Shown here: one piece after another, positions 1 to 9,112 of the stretch
How the letters are laid out: every line of letters begins with the position of its first letter
Numbering within the stretch: the stretch's first letter is position 1
Assembly: GCF_017355835.1 (NCBI RefSeq)
Contig: NZ_JAFEWF010000008.1
Span: forward strand, 248,001 to 312,000
Reading direction: 5' to 3'
DNA: 64,000 nt
From: Desertivirga brevis
Lineage (GTDB): Bacteria; Bacteroidota; Bacteroidia; Sphingobacteriales; Sphingobacteriaceae
Translations under genes and position numbers: made by a program
The notes under the pieces: generated by a model
Database searches by the model: none
The model's input: only the letters and a program-made list of their open reading frames with translations
What the model was told of the DNA's origin: nothing

Positions 1-55
1 TCTGGAAGGATTCGTTGGATATCAGATCTTCTATGCTGTATTCTTGGTGTTTCAT
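1..55 (-). CDS. FecR-type anti-sigma factor, N-terminal fragment (runs off the window)
   Basis: Reading leftward from an ATG at position 55, 18 codons are open to the window edge and give MKHQEYSIEDLISNESFQ. This resembles the acidic N-terminal start of Bacteroidota FecR-family anti-sigma factors. It lies 94 nt downstream of, and on the same strand as, an ECF sigma factor, which is the usual sigma/anti-sigma order ahead of a TonB-dependent receptor operon. Only the first residues are visible, so the family call depends mostly on context. Confidence 0.5.
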   Translation of the reverse strand, partial: MKHQEYSIEDLISNESFQ

Positions 56-149
56 TTCCTTATTTACCCTATAGAGGGAAGAAATGAATATTATTTACCA
101 TGATAAATAAGCCTTTTTTAAATTTTTACAGTGATTTTTTAAAATAAGG

Positions 150-764
150 CTAAAATACTTTTATAAATGTGCAATAAGTGGCTAAAATCTTGACAAAATG
201 AGAGAAATCCTGGTAGTTCTTTGGTTTTATATGTGATCTTAATGTTTTTATTGCTTCATTAATGATGTTGTAAGCTGTTCTTTTGCTTATTCCAAGCTCT
301 TTAGCTATCTCATCATAGCTCATGTCCCGGAAAAACTTCATCGTCAATAGCTCCTTTTGTCGCTCAGTAAGCTTTTCCATTATCTTAAATAAACTGTCCC
401 GTAGAACTGAGTTTTCCTGTATCCGTTCAAAATAGTCATTATAGGTAAGTTGATCAGTTTCGGAACCTGCCGCCATTCCTTCTTTAACTTTTCTCAGATC
501 TTCTGCTTTAAAATGATGCAGGAGCTCGCGACGCAAACAGGTGAGGAGGTAGGAGCGGGGACTGGACACTTCGGGAAGCTGAGCTCGCATTTCCCATAAC
601 TGGGCAAGTACTTTGATGATATACTCGTTTGCAAGCTCTCGGTCGTGCGTAAACTTCATCCCGTAATTAATCAAGCCCAGATAATGCTGCCGATATAGCT
701 CCAGGAAAGCCTGCTGGTTTCCAGCAATGAACTCTGCCCATGTATGTCTCAAATTCTCCCCCAT
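150..764 (-). CDS. ECF RNA polymerase sigma factor (sigma-70 family)
   Basis: A 204-residue protein with the two-domain ECF layout. Sigma region 2 covers about residues 15-85 (FLELYRQHYLGLINYG to the LLTCLRRELLHHF segment). Region 4 covers about 125-175, with a helix-turn-helix in LTERQKELLTMKFF and SYDEIAKELGISKRTAYN. It would direct core RNA polymerase to a small regulon, classically a SusC/SusD-type uptake locus, and be held inactive by the FecR-like protein that begins downstream. The target operon would lie beyond the left edge. The C-terminal tail of about 25 residues (YQDFSHFVKILATYCTFIKVF region) is slightly long for the family. Confidence 0.9.
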   Translation of the reverse strand: MGENLRHTWAEFIAGNQQAFLELYRQHYLGLINYGMKFTHDRELANEYIIKVLAQLWEMRAQLPEVSSPRSYLLTCLRRELLHHFKAEDLRKVKEGMAAGSETDQLTYNDYFERIQENSVLRDSLFKIMEKLTERQKELLTMKFFRDMSYDEIAKELGISKRTAYNIINEAIKTLRSHIKPKNYQDFSHFVKILATYCTFIKVF

Positions 765-825
765 TAAACCAAAGATACTTAATTGTTAATTTATTTGGAG
801 AATAGGTGGTATGCTTAAAGAATTA

Positions 826-1377
826 TTACAAGTGTCTTATCACCTTGCAAGGGTTTCCGGCAGCGAAAACGTTAGCAGGGATATCCTTGGTTACTACACT
901 TCCGGCTCCGATTGTTGTATTCTGTCCGATAGTAACTCCAGGGCATATGATGGCGCCACCACCGATCCATACATTATCGCCGATGGTAATAGGGGAAGCT
1001 AATTCAGGACCCTTAATCCTTTCGGCTGCCATTACCGGATGGTAGGCTGTATAGATCTGAACATAGGGGCCGCACATTACATTATCGCCAATGGTTACCT
1101 TAGCACAATCCAGTATAACGCAATTAAAATTCATGAAGAAGTTCTTGCCTGCAAAGATGTGGGAACCGTAATCGCAAAAGAACGGAGGTTGAATATCGAT
1201 AGTGGAACAATTGCCAAGTAAATCTTTTAGTAACGCAGTACGTTCTTCAAGAGGAGCAGCAATCATTAGGTTATATTTAGATAAGTGGATCCTTGCATAA
1301 TCTCTCATCTTAACTAACTCCTCATCCCATGCCTGGTACAACTCGCCGTCGAGCATTTTCTGTAATTCGCTTTTCAT
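826..1377 (-). CDS. maa: Maltose/galactoside O-acetyltransferase family (hexapeptide repeat)
   Basis: A 183-residue acetyltransferase of the Maa/LacA/NodL type, predicted to transfer acetyl from acetyl-CoA to a sugar hydroxyl in the cytoplasm. The N-terminal part (MKSELQKMLDGELYQAWDEE) is the typical Maa helical cap. The rest is a left-handed beta helix with hexapeptide repeats (IGDNVMCGPYVQI, IGDNVWIGGGAIICPGVTIG, IGAGSVV) and the catalytic His in YTAYHP. I chose the ATG at 1377; an upstream in-frame start would add 21 residues that do not fit the family. The true sugar acceptor is unknown. Confidence 0.85.
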   Translation of the reverse strand: MKSELQKMLDGELYQAWDEELVKMRDYARIHLSKYNLMIAAPLEERTALLKDLLGNCSTIDIQPPFFCDYGSHIFAGKNFFMNFNCVILDCAKVTIGDNVMCGPYVQIYTAYHPVMAAERIKGPELASPITIGDNVWIGGGAIICPGVTIGQNTTIGAGSVVTKDIPANVFAAGNPCKVIRHL

Positions 1378-1533
1378 TTTATATAGTTTGTATTGAAATA
1401 ATATCGACAGCCTCAATGGAATTGCTACACTGCCTGGCAAACATATATCTTTTTACAACATATAGAAAGTTATTAAGTGGCGGTAATAGGAATTTTTTAA
1501 GGCAAAGGACGAGTAACTTTTTAAATGGTAGTT

Positions 1534-2901
1534 TCAGGCCGGAAGTGCGCGATTAAAAGTTGCCACAAGCTCATTGATCCTCTCGCCCCTTGTCTGGTAG
1601 GAGAGAGCGGCATCGTGCGATTTCAGGATGCGCTTGGTCAGGCTCAAACCAACACCGCTGCCACTTTTTCCAGAACTGTTGCTTCCGCGGGCAAAGGTGT
1701 TAAATAGGGAATTTGGATTCTCAATTTCAGGAATGGGTCCGTTGTTTATAAAGCTAACGGTAATTGTCTGATCAAATACCGTAATTAAAGATCGTACAGA
1801 CTTGTCGTCAGAATAAAAGTAAGCGTTTTTAATGAGGTTGGAGAAGGCAACTTTTAGAAGGATTTCGTCTCCCTTAACTTCCACACTGATGGATTCTGAA
1901 CGATTGACAATGTCGAAGCTGAATTTGAGCTCAGGATGGATCATCGAAAAGTCCTGGACTACAGCAAAAATAACTTCATCCAGCCGGATCACTTTAAAAG
2001 CCTTTCTTTCGGAGACTTCTTCAATTTCTGATAGGAGCAGGAGTGAGGTTACAATTTCTGACAGTTGATGGATATCGTGCAGTATTTTTTTTTGATTATC
2101 TTCTTCCGAGGGCTTGCCCGGATAGATTGAATTCTGAATTAAAGAAGTGATCCTTGCAAGTGGGGTTCGTAGTTCGTGTGAAGCATTAGCTGTAAACTCT
2201 TTTTGCCGCTGGTAGGCCGAATCGATCCTATCCATCATCTGGTTAAAGGCTTTCGATAATTGAACGATCTCGTCATTCCTCGGATGCAGCTCAATCCTGC
2301 TCTGCAGGTTTTTTTCAGAAATCTCCAGCATTTGTTCTCTCAAGCTATCGAGAGGTTTTAATCCCGCCTTACTTACATAAAATGAGATGACGAGAATAGA
2401 TGCGGTACCGAAAACGAAGCCGAGGAACAATAGATATCTCAGATAGGGGACTTTACTGGTTTCGAAATCGTCAAGTGCCGAGACAACCACATAGTAATGG
2501 TTTTTATTAAAGAAATATTTCTTTGCTGCAATATAATGTCCTTCCCGGCGAAGGGTAAGAGTATTTTTAGATTTTAGGTTTTCAAAGTCATTAAGCGTCC
2601 ATGGAAAATAATCGTTATCATTACTGGTGTAGATCCTCTTATAATTCTCGTTGTAGATAGTTGTCTTTTCGTCCATCAGCTTGTTCGCGCGATTTTTATC
2701 GAACATGTCCAAAAGTTCAGGATTCATCTTTCCAACCCTTACAAGGAATTTTATTGACGTTTCTCCTCGTTGAAAGAGCCGTGTATTGAAGTCGTCCTGT
2801 CTGTACTCAGAGAAAAGGAGATAAACAGCAATAAGAACCGTGGCCAGAACAACAGAGAAAAGGAGACTGAAATATATTGAAAAGCGCTTTTTGAGGTTCA
2901 T
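1534..2901 (-). CDS. Sensor histidine kinase, two-TM, HAMP (RprX-like)
   Basis: A 455-residue membrane kinase. Transmembrane helices lie at about 8-30 and 153-175 and enclose a periplasmic sensor of about 120 residues. HAMP is at about 176-230, and the HisKA box SHELRTPL carries the phospho-acceptor His242. The HATPase has the N box around 355-360 (NLIKNA) and G2 box GSGVGLSL. The G1 position reads INNGPIP, so Asn stands where Asp is usual. Its ATG overlaps the regulator stop by one base (TAATG), so the two are translationally coupled and form a cognate pair. The signal sensed is unknown. Confidence 0.92.
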   Translation of the reverse strand: MNLKKRFSIYFSLLFSVVLATVLIAVYLLFSEYRQDDFNTRLFQRGETSIKFLVRVGKMNPELLDMFDKNRANKLMDEKTTIYNENYKRIYTSNDNDYFPWTLNDFENLKSKNTLTLRREGHYIAAKKYFFNKNHYYVVVSALDDFETSKVPYLRYLLFLGFVFGTASILVISFYVSKAGLKPLDSLREQMLEISEKNLQSRIELHPRNDEIVQLSKAFNQMMDRIDSAYQRQKEFTANASHELRTPLARITSLIQNSIYPGKPSEEDNQKKILHDIHQLSEIVTSLLLLSEIEEVSERKAFKVIRLDEVIFAVVQDFSMIHPELKFSFDIVNRSESISVEVKGDEILLKVAFSNLIKNAYFYSDDKSVRSLITVFDQTITVSFINNGPIPEIENPNSLFNTFARGSNSSGKSGSGVGLSLTKRILKSHDAALSYQTRGERINELVATFNRALPA

Positions 2902-3590
2902 TAATCCTGCAGTTTTAGGCAGTACCCGAAGCCCGACTTATTATGGATCAGTTTTTTCGAGAAACCTTTATCGATCTTACTGCGAAGAAAATTAATATAG
3001 ACTTCAACAGTATTCGTCCCCGTCTCGAAATTTATATCCCAAACCTTAGATGCAATAAATTGCTTCGAAAGTATCCTTCCTTTTGCACTCAGAAGAAGTT
3101 CCAGAAGCTTATATTCTTTGAGTGTTAAATCAATTCTCTTGCCTGCTCTGAATACCGTTTTATCATTCAGATTTACTTCCAGATCATCAATCCGTACAAC
3201 AAGTTTTTCCTCTTCTGGCGATTTCGTGTAACGTCTGAGCAAGGCATGTATCCTTGCCAGCAACTCTTCAAAATAAAACGGTTTAATAATATAATCATCC
3301 GCGCCCAAATTGAAGGCCTGTAGTTTGTCTGAAAGGGAGCCGTAAGCGGTAAGCATTAATATAGGTGTTTCCCTGCAGATCTCCCTGATCTTTCTGCAAA
3401 CCTGTATACCATCGATGATAGGGACATTTATATCAAGGATAAAAAGCTTATAACTACTTAAATCTGCTTTCAGCACGCTGAGTCCGTCTTCCATAACGTC
3501 GCAACTAAACTCATTGTTCGTTAAGAATAAGTTAATCTGCGACGCAACAGTTTGATCATCCTCTAGTAATAATACTTTCGCCTGCTCCAT
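2901..3590 (-). CDS. OmpR/PhoB-family response regulator
   Basis: A 229-residue regulator and first gene of the two-gene operon with the kinase that follows. The receiver domain (about 1-118) has the acidic pair in LLLEDD, phospho-acceptor Asp53 in LDINVP, Thr81 and Lys103 in IIKPF. The winged-helix DNA-binding domain (about 130-227) has the LTLKEYKLLELLL and TVEVYINFLRSKID signatures. It should bind direct-repeat sites once phosphorylated by the adjacent kinase. Resemblance is closest to Bacteroides RprY-type regulators, a family-level inference only. Confidence 0.93.
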   Translation of the reverse strand: MEQAKVLLLEDDQTVASQINLFLTNNEFSCDVMEDGLSVLKADLSSYKLFILDINVPIIDGIQVCRKIREICRETPILMLTAYGSLSDKLQAFNLGADDYIIKPFYFEELLARIHALLRRYTKSPEEEKLVVRIDDLEVNLNDKTVFRAGKRIDLTLKEYKLLELLLSAKGRILSKQFIASKVWDINFETGTNTVEVYINFLRSKIDKGFSKKLIHNKSGFGYCLKLQD

Positions 3591-3689
3591 TTAAGTAGAT
3601 AGTTCTTTGCTTTAAAATCCTAGATTAAAAGTAGCTGTTTTACATGAACGACCGGCTGACGCTCCGGATTTTAATTTTTTTTTAATTAT

Positions 3690-3846
3690 TTATTACATCC
3701 TTTGTATATGGAAATGAGGGTTTTTCCCTGCATCTACAACATTGAATATTACTATAACAAGATAACTTACGGGTTATCTTTCAAGATTAAATTGTGATAA
3801 GGTTTAGGTTACCCTGGTGCTCTCATAGCGTCAGGGTTTTTTATTG
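3690..3846 (+). ncRNA. Candidate small RNA with its own intrinsic terminator
   Basis: This gap lies between two minus-strand genes, yet it carries a strong plus-strand intrinsic terminator at 3811-3846. Just before it are two more hairpins: AGGG/CCCT with a T-rich loop around 3716-3729, and GATAAC/GTTATC at 3761-3778. There is no plus-strand gene upstream for the terminator to serve, so a short independent transcript is the simplest reading. The 5' end is a guess, placed near the AT-rich stretch and a weak TTTG at about 3700; no consensus promoter was found. Confidence 0.35.
3811..3846 (+). terminator. Rho-independent terminator, plus-strand direction
   Basis: ACCCTGGTGCT pairs with AGCGTCAGGGT (11 bp including two G-U pairs) around a CTCAT loop and is followed by six T residues on the plus strand. 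On the minus strand the stem has no downstream U-tract, so it does not fit as the terminator of the antiporter gene to its right. Confidence 0.75.
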
Positions 3847-3880
3847 CTAAGTCTGTTTAATACCCCTCATAATCAACTGA

Positions 3881-6034
3881 TCATTTCTCGGTTTTCTTAA
3901 ACACATTCCCTATTTGTCCTACTGCTTGAATTTTATCTGTAAAGGCTTGTACCAGGAAGGAGTTGGAGTGTTGAAGATCAGAAAGATCTCCTTGTTCCAG
4001 CTGTCTTGGATATATAATTATATAGCTATTTTCCTTGAAGTAGTTGCTAAGATAGTAGGGCAGTTTACTAAGTTGTTCGTTGTAAGATACTTTTCCTTGT
4101 CTTGAACTTACAATTACGAAAAGGTCGTCGGGCTTCAATTCCCGGCTCAGAATAAGAAAATCTTCCCACTTGTTAAATTCATTAAATACGAGGTTCACCG
4201 CTCCTTGCATTACTTCAGAAGCTCGCTTCAATTCGCTTGTCGTTTCTGAGGTTGCATGGAAATGCAGAGGGATTCCTGCTTCCTGCGATATCCTATATAA
4301 CTTGTTGAACCAATACAGGAAGCCCGGTTCAAATTCAGCTTTAGGAGGAACCGCTACAAGCATTTTCTTCAACGTATTGAAAGGTTGGGTGGGTTGGTAA
4401 ATGTATATAGTTTCTGTTATTCTCCTAAGTACAGGTTCGGCAGTGGGACCGAAAAAATCATTTTCTTCGGCGTTGCGATGGAGTCCGATAACAAGGTCTG
4501 TTATGCGGTATTCCTTCGCGGAATAGATGATCCCGTGACTTATATTAACATCATGCCGGTTCAGGGGGATAAGTTGGCTGGCAGTGGCTGCTGCGTGAAC
4601 AATAGCCTTATCAAGTAATTTTTTTCCAAAATTATGCGAGTTTGGGTCGCTTTTATCATCCCCATTAACATGAAGAGCATAAACCTCATCAGCTCCTTTT
4701 CCCGGTTTTAGCATCAGTCCGAAATCTACCAGGTCGTTAACCGTATCCTGGTAGGCAAGGGATATGAGTATGCGGTTAGTTACTCCTTTATTTTTATCAC
4801 TCAAATTTTCATTATTTAATGCGAGTTTTTGAGCAGATTTCTCAACAACCAGGGAGCTGATGGTACAAGAGATAAGAATAAGAAGGATCGTGCCATTTAA
4901 CACATCTTCGCTTAGTAACCTGATTGGATCTCCTGCTTCAGTTTCAGTTAGAATTATATTATAACCTACCAGGACGATCGCCAATGTAGCCCCCACTCTT
5001 GCATTGCTTAATCCAAATATCAGATTCCTGTCGAGGCTACTTAACTTGAAGGATTTTTGCGTCATGTAGGCCGCGAGAAACTTAGTCAGAACAGCCAGGC
5101 TTACCATCACCGCTGCTACTTTAATTGCCCCTAAGCCTTTAAATAGGACGCTGATATCTACAAGCATCCCCACTCCAATGAGGAAGAAAGGAATAAAAAT
5201 AGCATTCCCGATAAAGTCGATGCGGTTCATCAGGGGCGAAACATGGGGAATAAAACGGTTAAGTGCTAATCCTGAAAGAAACGCTCCTATGATTGGTTCC
5301 AATCCCGCAAGTTCGGCAAGGAATGAGCCGAGAAATACCATAGCCAGAACAAATATGTATTGAGAAACCTGATTCTCATAGTTTTTAAAGAACCATCTGG
5401 CTATTAAAGGAAAGACAATGAATACAACGACTCCGAACAGCAGGCAGCCTATGGCCAGCTTGATCCAGAATGAGGGACCGATATCGCCTTTGGTCATTCC
5501 TGTTACTGCAGCAAGAACTAAAAGTGCAAGAACATCTGCTATGATCGTACCTCCCACAGTAAGCGTTACCGCCCTATTTCTTGCTATTCCGTATTTGCTG
5601 ACAATAGGATAGGCCAACAAAGTATGTGTGGATAACATACTCCCTATTAAGACAGATGCAGGAAGGCTGAATTCAAGAATATAAAAGGCCGACAATGTGC
5701 CCAGTACTATGGGAATGATGAAGGTGAAAAGCCCAAAGACCAGGCTCTTGGTCTTGTTTTTTTTAAACTCCTCCATATCAATCTCCAGGGCCGCGGTAAA
5801 CATAATATATAATAGCCCTACTGTCCCGAATAATACGATACTACTATCTCGCAATAGGAGATTAAGACCATAAGGACCAATAACAATCCCCGAAAGGATT
5901 AGTCCGATAATGTGAGGAATCTTAATTTTATCGAACAATATTGGAGCAAAAAGGATGATAAACAAAACCAGTGAAAAAATGATCACCGGGTTTTGTAAGG
6001 GGAGTGACAGATCAACTGCAGATAGAATCAACAT
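3881..6034 (-). CDS. CPA2-family cation/proton antiporter with C-terminal UspA-like region
   Basis: A 717-residue inner-membrane antiporter of the KefB/NapA type. About the first 405 residues are a dense set of some 12-13 hydrophobic helices with typical glycine-rich motifs (IPHIIGLILSGIVIGPYGL; GAFLSGLALNR). The cytoplasmic tail, about 420-717, looks like two universal-stress-protein-like units (starting near RILISLAYQD and MLVAVPPKAE) that probably regulate transport. It is expected to exchange Na+ or K+ for protons. It follows the lipoprotein gene by 18 nt on the same strand, suggesting co-transcription. Confidence 0.88.
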   Translation of the reverse strand: MLILSAVDLSLPLQNPVIIFSLVLFIILFAPILFDKIKIPHIIGLILSGIVIGPYGLNLLLRDSSIVLFGTVGLLYIMFTAALEIDMEEFKKNKTKSLVFGLFTFIIPIVLGTLSAFYILEFSLPASVLIGSMLSTHTLLAYPIVSKYGIARNRAVTLTVGGTIIADVLALLVLAAVTGMTKGDIGPSFWIKLAIGCLLFGVVVFIVFPLIARWFFKNYENQVSQYIFVLAMVFLGSFLAELAGLEPIIGAFLSGLALNRFIPHVSPLMNRIDFIGNAIFIPFFLIGVGMLVDISVLFKGLGAIKVAAVMVSLAVLTKFLAAYMTQKSFKLSSLDRNLIFGLSNARVGATLAIVLVGYNIILTETEAGDPIRLLSEDVLNGTILLILISCTISSLVVEKSAQKLALNNENLSDKNKGVTNRILISLAYQDTVNDLVDFGLMLKPGKGADEVYALHVNGDDKSDPNSHNFGKKLLDKAIVHAAATASQLIPLNRHDVNISHGIIYSAKEYRITDLVIGLHRNAEENDFFGPTAEPVLRRITETIYIYQPTQPFNTLKKMLVAVPPKAEFEPGFLYWFNKLYRISQEAGIPLHFHATSETTSELKRASEVMQGAVNLVFNEFNKWEDFLILSRELKPDDLFVIVSSRQGKVSYNEQLSKLPYYLSNYFKENSYIIIYPRQLEQGDLSDLQHSNSFLVQAFTDKIQAVGQIGNVFKKTEK

Positions 6035-6052
6035 CTCAACTATTGCTAAAGG

Positions 6053-6613
6053 TTAAAGTTTGGCCAGTTTTATTGAATACCGTATTCTACAATCATTAGC
6101 CTTAATTATCTCCCGCACCCCTTCCAACGTTCCTTCATCTTTTCTCTGCTGAAGAGTTACTATCATTTGAGTGTTTCCCGTTGGTTCAATGCTTTTTAAT
6201 TCAATGTGCTCATTGCTAAAGGCTCCCTTGTAAATTCTGGTAACCTCCTTATTATTAAAAGCCTTAGCAACCAAAACAGCTCCTTCGTAGGAAATCTCCC
6301 ATTGCTCATTTTTCACATCTCCTATCGCCGATCCTTCACAGGAAGTTTCAATGCATTGCATATTAACAGCCCAACGACCAACCAGCTCTGCCTTATACAC
6401 AGCGGCAGAGTCTTCCGTAATCTTAGTAGTATCAAGACTATTCTTTATAAAAGCAATAGTATCATCCTTTAGTTTTAACTGGATATTAAGAGAATCGATG
6501 TGCCGGTTTTTTATTGCAAGAGAATCCTGAACGGCTTTGAGTTTGGTGTCAGTGCCGCAGGAAAAAAGAAGAAATGTTAGTAGTAGAGTGAAAACAAGAG
6601 GGTAACTTTTCAT
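6053..6613 (-). CDS. Lipoprotein of unknown function with heptad-like N-terminal segment
   Basis: A 186-residue protein with a lipoprotein signal peptide ending in LLFSC (lipid-acceptor Cys19). A probable short coiled coil follows at about 25-60 (DSLAIKNRHIDSLNIQLKLKD). The C-terminal region, about 75-186, contains a Cys pair (CIETSC) and beta-rich sequence with no fold I recognise. It is the first gene ahead of the antiporter and probably shares its transcript, so it may be an envelope partner, but nothing in the sequence shows a direct role. Confidence 0.75.
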   Translation of the reverse strand: MKSYPLVFTLLLTFLLFSCGTDTKLKAVQDSLAIKNRHIDSLNIQLKLKDDTIAFIKNSLDTTKITEDSAAVYKAELVGRWAVNMQCIETSCEGSAIGDVKNEQWEISYEGAVLVAKAFNNKEVTRIYKGAFSNEHIELKSIEPTGNTQMIVTLQQRKDEGTLEGVREIIKANDCRIRYSIKLAKL

Positions 6614-6654
6614 CCGGTGGTTACTAAGGGTTTATATTGACGAGGTAGTATTTA

Positions 6655-6662
6655 CAAAGTTA
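6655..6662 (-). promoter_or_regulatory. Bacteroidota -7 element (TAACTTTG)
   Basis: Read on the minus strand this is an exact TAnnTTTG, 42 nt upstream of the lipoprotein ATG. No TTTG is present about 19 nt further upstream, only an A/T-rich run, so the -33 element is weak. Confidence 0.45.
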
Positions 6663-6805
6663 ATGTCATAGATTAAAAAAAAATTAAAAAGACTCTTCTT
6701 CTGTTTTCAGGGCTGTATATTCCCTGTCTGGTATCCCTGCTTCCGCCTTCATACCTTATTACTTGCTTTTATTTTTTCTTTTAAATACTTTCCGCGATTG
6801 ATTAG

Positions 6806-8044
6806 GTGAACGTTATGGTTTATTTTCTTCGGCTTAGCCTTCTGTTTTTGGTGTTATTTATTAAAGAAGAGGTTTATGGGCAGTATGAAGGAGTTTTGTA
6901 TGGGGATATCGTACTAAAGGACCGGAGCATATTGACCGGGGCAATTCGCTGGAGCGGAGCTCAGATGTTATATAGTGATGTATTACTGGTTGCTAAATCA
7001 GAGCCATATGCATTGAAATACCTTAATAGGAACCAAATTCACGCCTTAACTACCCAGAACGAGGGTATCGACTGGGAATTTATGAATTTGTGGAAAGATA
7101 AGACACCAGACACACGAGGCGAACCTCTTTGCCGGTTTGGGGATATCTACTCAATTCATGTTACCGGCCCTGGAAAGGCCCAGATCTTTCTAAAGAATGG
7201 GTCAAAGGTAAGGGTGGCCACGGATAGGACGGAAAGCCGGCATTTGGGAAAAGATATTGCGGTTTTTAATCCTCAGTATAAGAAAATACCCTGGGAAAAG
7301 ATTAGTAGGGTGAATTTTAAAAATTATCCTCAGGATTTTGATCCATTTAGAGCTGAACTGTTATATGGAAGGATAGTTACGAAACAGGGAGAGTTTACCG
7401 GTTTCATACAGTGGGATAAAACCAAGTTCCTGACGAGCCAGAGATTGGAAGGTAAGCTCAATGATTCTGATAAAACAGATACAGAATATTCCTTCAGCAC
7501 AATTGCAGGAATAGAAAAAAGAGACAGGGGAGCCCTGGTAAAATTCAGATCAGACAGTAAAGTATTCCTTAAAAACAATAGGGATGTTAATGCTACCAAT
7601 CACGGTATAGTGGTAATGCATCCTGACTGGGGAAGGGTAGTTGTGGAATGGGAAGATTTTGTATCCGCTCGCTTTACAAAGGCTCCGGATAACCTTGGTT
7701 ATTCATCTTATCAAAAACCAGGAAGAATTTACGCTATTGTAAAAACTACTGATGGAGGGGTGTTCAAGGGAAATAGTATTTTTGACCTGGATGAGCAATG
7801 GAACGTGGAGTTATTGGAAGGCAGTAGCGGCAATACTCACTATCAGATCCCTTTTAAATTCATTCGAAGTCTCAAAGTTAACGGCGAACAGGAGTCAAAG
7901 GTGACGTTAATAGATAACAGGGTTTTGACCTTAAGCAATCATAACGATGTTACAGGCAATAATTGGGGGATTGTAGTTTTGCTGGTAAATTCAGGGCATA
8001 AATATATTCCCTGGAATAAGGTAAGGGAGATCTCATTCAGGTGA
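6806..8044 (+). CDS. Exported three-repeat beta-rich protein, partner of a LytS/LytTR pair
   Basis: A 412-residue protein with an N-terminal signal peptide (about 1-25, ending ...YGQ). I recognise no named family. It contains three divergent repeats, about 32-172, 187-290 and 308-411. Each starts with a YGxIV..(K/Q)G..TG.I.W-type strand pair and ends in a strand such as IPWEKISRVNF, VEWEDFVSARF or IPWNKVREISF. Its stop codon overlaps the start of the downstream kinase (TGATG), so the two are translationally coupled. I infer a periplasmic or outer-membrane accessory or sensing role for that kinase. Function is otherwise unknown. Confidence 0.8.
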   Translation: MNVMVYFLRLSLLFLVLFIKEEVYGQYEGVLYGDIVLKDRSILTGAIRWSGAQMLYSDVLLVAKSEPYALKYLNRNQIHALTTQNEGIDWEFMNLWKDKTPDTRGEPLCRFGDIYSIHVTGPGKAQIFLKNGSKVRVATDRTESRHLGKDIAVFNPQYKKIPWEKISRVNFKNYPQDFDPFRAELLYGRIVTKQGEFTGFIQWDKTKFLTSQRLEGKLNDSDKTDTEYSFSTIAGIEKRDRGALVKFRSDSKVFLKNNRDVNATNHGIVVMHPDWGRVVVEWEDFVSARFTKAPDNLGYSSYQKPGRIYAIVKTTDGGVFKGNSIFDLDEQWNVELLEGSSGNTHYQIPFKFIRSLKVNGEQESKVTLIDNRVLTLSNHNDVTGNNWGIVVLLVNSGHKYIPWNKVREISFR

Positions 8045-9090
8045 TGGCAATTAAAACTAAGTCAATTATTGAAACCAGATATGGTAGGTACCTGCCTTTG
8101 GGATTTTTTATTGTCCTGATTGCAGGCCTTGCTTTAGGGTTAAGGTTATTCAATTCAGGGGTCGAACTTTATTATTTCGTTGCTTTTCTATGGATCATTA
8201 CCGTTCTGATTCTTCTTTGGCTCGGGAATAGATATCTGTTTAATCTGCTTGATAATTGGTTACCCTGGTCAGGGCCTACAGGAAAGCGATTTTTTACCCA
8301 GCTTTTGTTAAGCTGCATTTACTCACTTGTTTGCATCAACTCAACCTATTACTTATTTAAGGTACAAACATCTGAAATCCCTGCTCTCGAGCAAATGCTT
8401 GTGTTGAATGTGTATGGTTTGTTGTTTATCGTTCCGGTACTTTCAATCAATTTTGCATTGTATTTCATGAATAAATGGAAAAAGGCACACGTACAGTCTG
8501 ATCTATTGAGAGAAGAAAACCTGCGGACCCAGCTTGAATCGCTGAAGATGCAGTTGGATCCTCATTTTTTATTCAATAATCTCAATGTGCTATCGTCTCT
8601 TATCGAGCTGAATCAGGAGGTAGCGCAGGAGTTCCTTGATAAGTTCGCAGACGTGTACAGGTATGTTTTGCGGTACAAGAAGGAGGAGCTGGTTCCGCTC
8701 AATGTGGAGCTAGAGTTTATTTATTCCTATATATTTCTTCTAAAGAAACGTTTTGGCGATCAGCTGATCTTTGAAATATGTGTTCCTGATGATCTGTCTG
8801 ATCGGGTTTGCATTCCACCACTTACCCTGCAGTTACTGGTAGAAAATGCAATAAAGCATAATAAGATTTCGGCGAGCAATCCATTGTTTCTCAAGATTTT
8901 TCTGAAAGATAAAGAGCGACTTCTGGTGCAAAATACCTTGCAGCCGAAGGGGCTGGAGGAAACGGGTATGACGAAAACGGGTCTCGAAAATATTCGGAAG
9001 AGATTTAGCTATCTCTCAAGTTTAAAAGTGGAGGTGGAAGATGATGGTGCTTATTTTACAGTAAGTTTGCCGCTTTTAGAAATGTACTAA
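8044..9090 (+). CDS. LytS-type sensor histidine kinase (His_kinase family)
   Basis: A 348-residue kinase with four predicted transmembrane helices in the first 142 residues and a short cytoplasmic linker coil. The His_kinase motif QLDPHFLFNNLNVLSSLI carries the phospho-acceptor His at about 174. The HATPase N box is LLVENAIKHN, and the ATP-lid glycines are in TGLENIRKRF. I chose the ATG at 8044, overlapping the stop of the preceding gene, over a GTG one codon earlier. It is expected to phosphorylate the LytTR regulator 22 nt downstream. No separate sensory domain is present, so the preceding exported protein may provide input. Confidence 0.9.
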   Translation: MAIKTKSIIETRYGRYLPLGFFIVLIAGLALGLRLFNSGVELYYFVAFLWIITVLILLWLGNRYLFNLLDNWLPWSGPTGKRFFTQLLLSCIYSLVCINSTYYLFKVQTSEIPALEQMLVLNVYGLLFIVPVLSINFALYFMNKWKKAHVQSDLLREENLRTQLESLKMQLDPHFLFNNLNVLSSLIELNQEVAQEFLDKFADVYRYVLRYKKEELVPLNVELEFIYSYIFLLKKRFGDQLIFEICVPDDLSDRVCIPPLTLQLLVENAIKHNKISASNPLFLKIFLKDKERLLVQNTLQPKGLEETGMTKTGLENIRKRFSYLSSLKVEVEDDGAYFTVSLPLLEMY

Positions 9091-9112
9091 GAAACAATAG
9101 AAGGAATAATTC

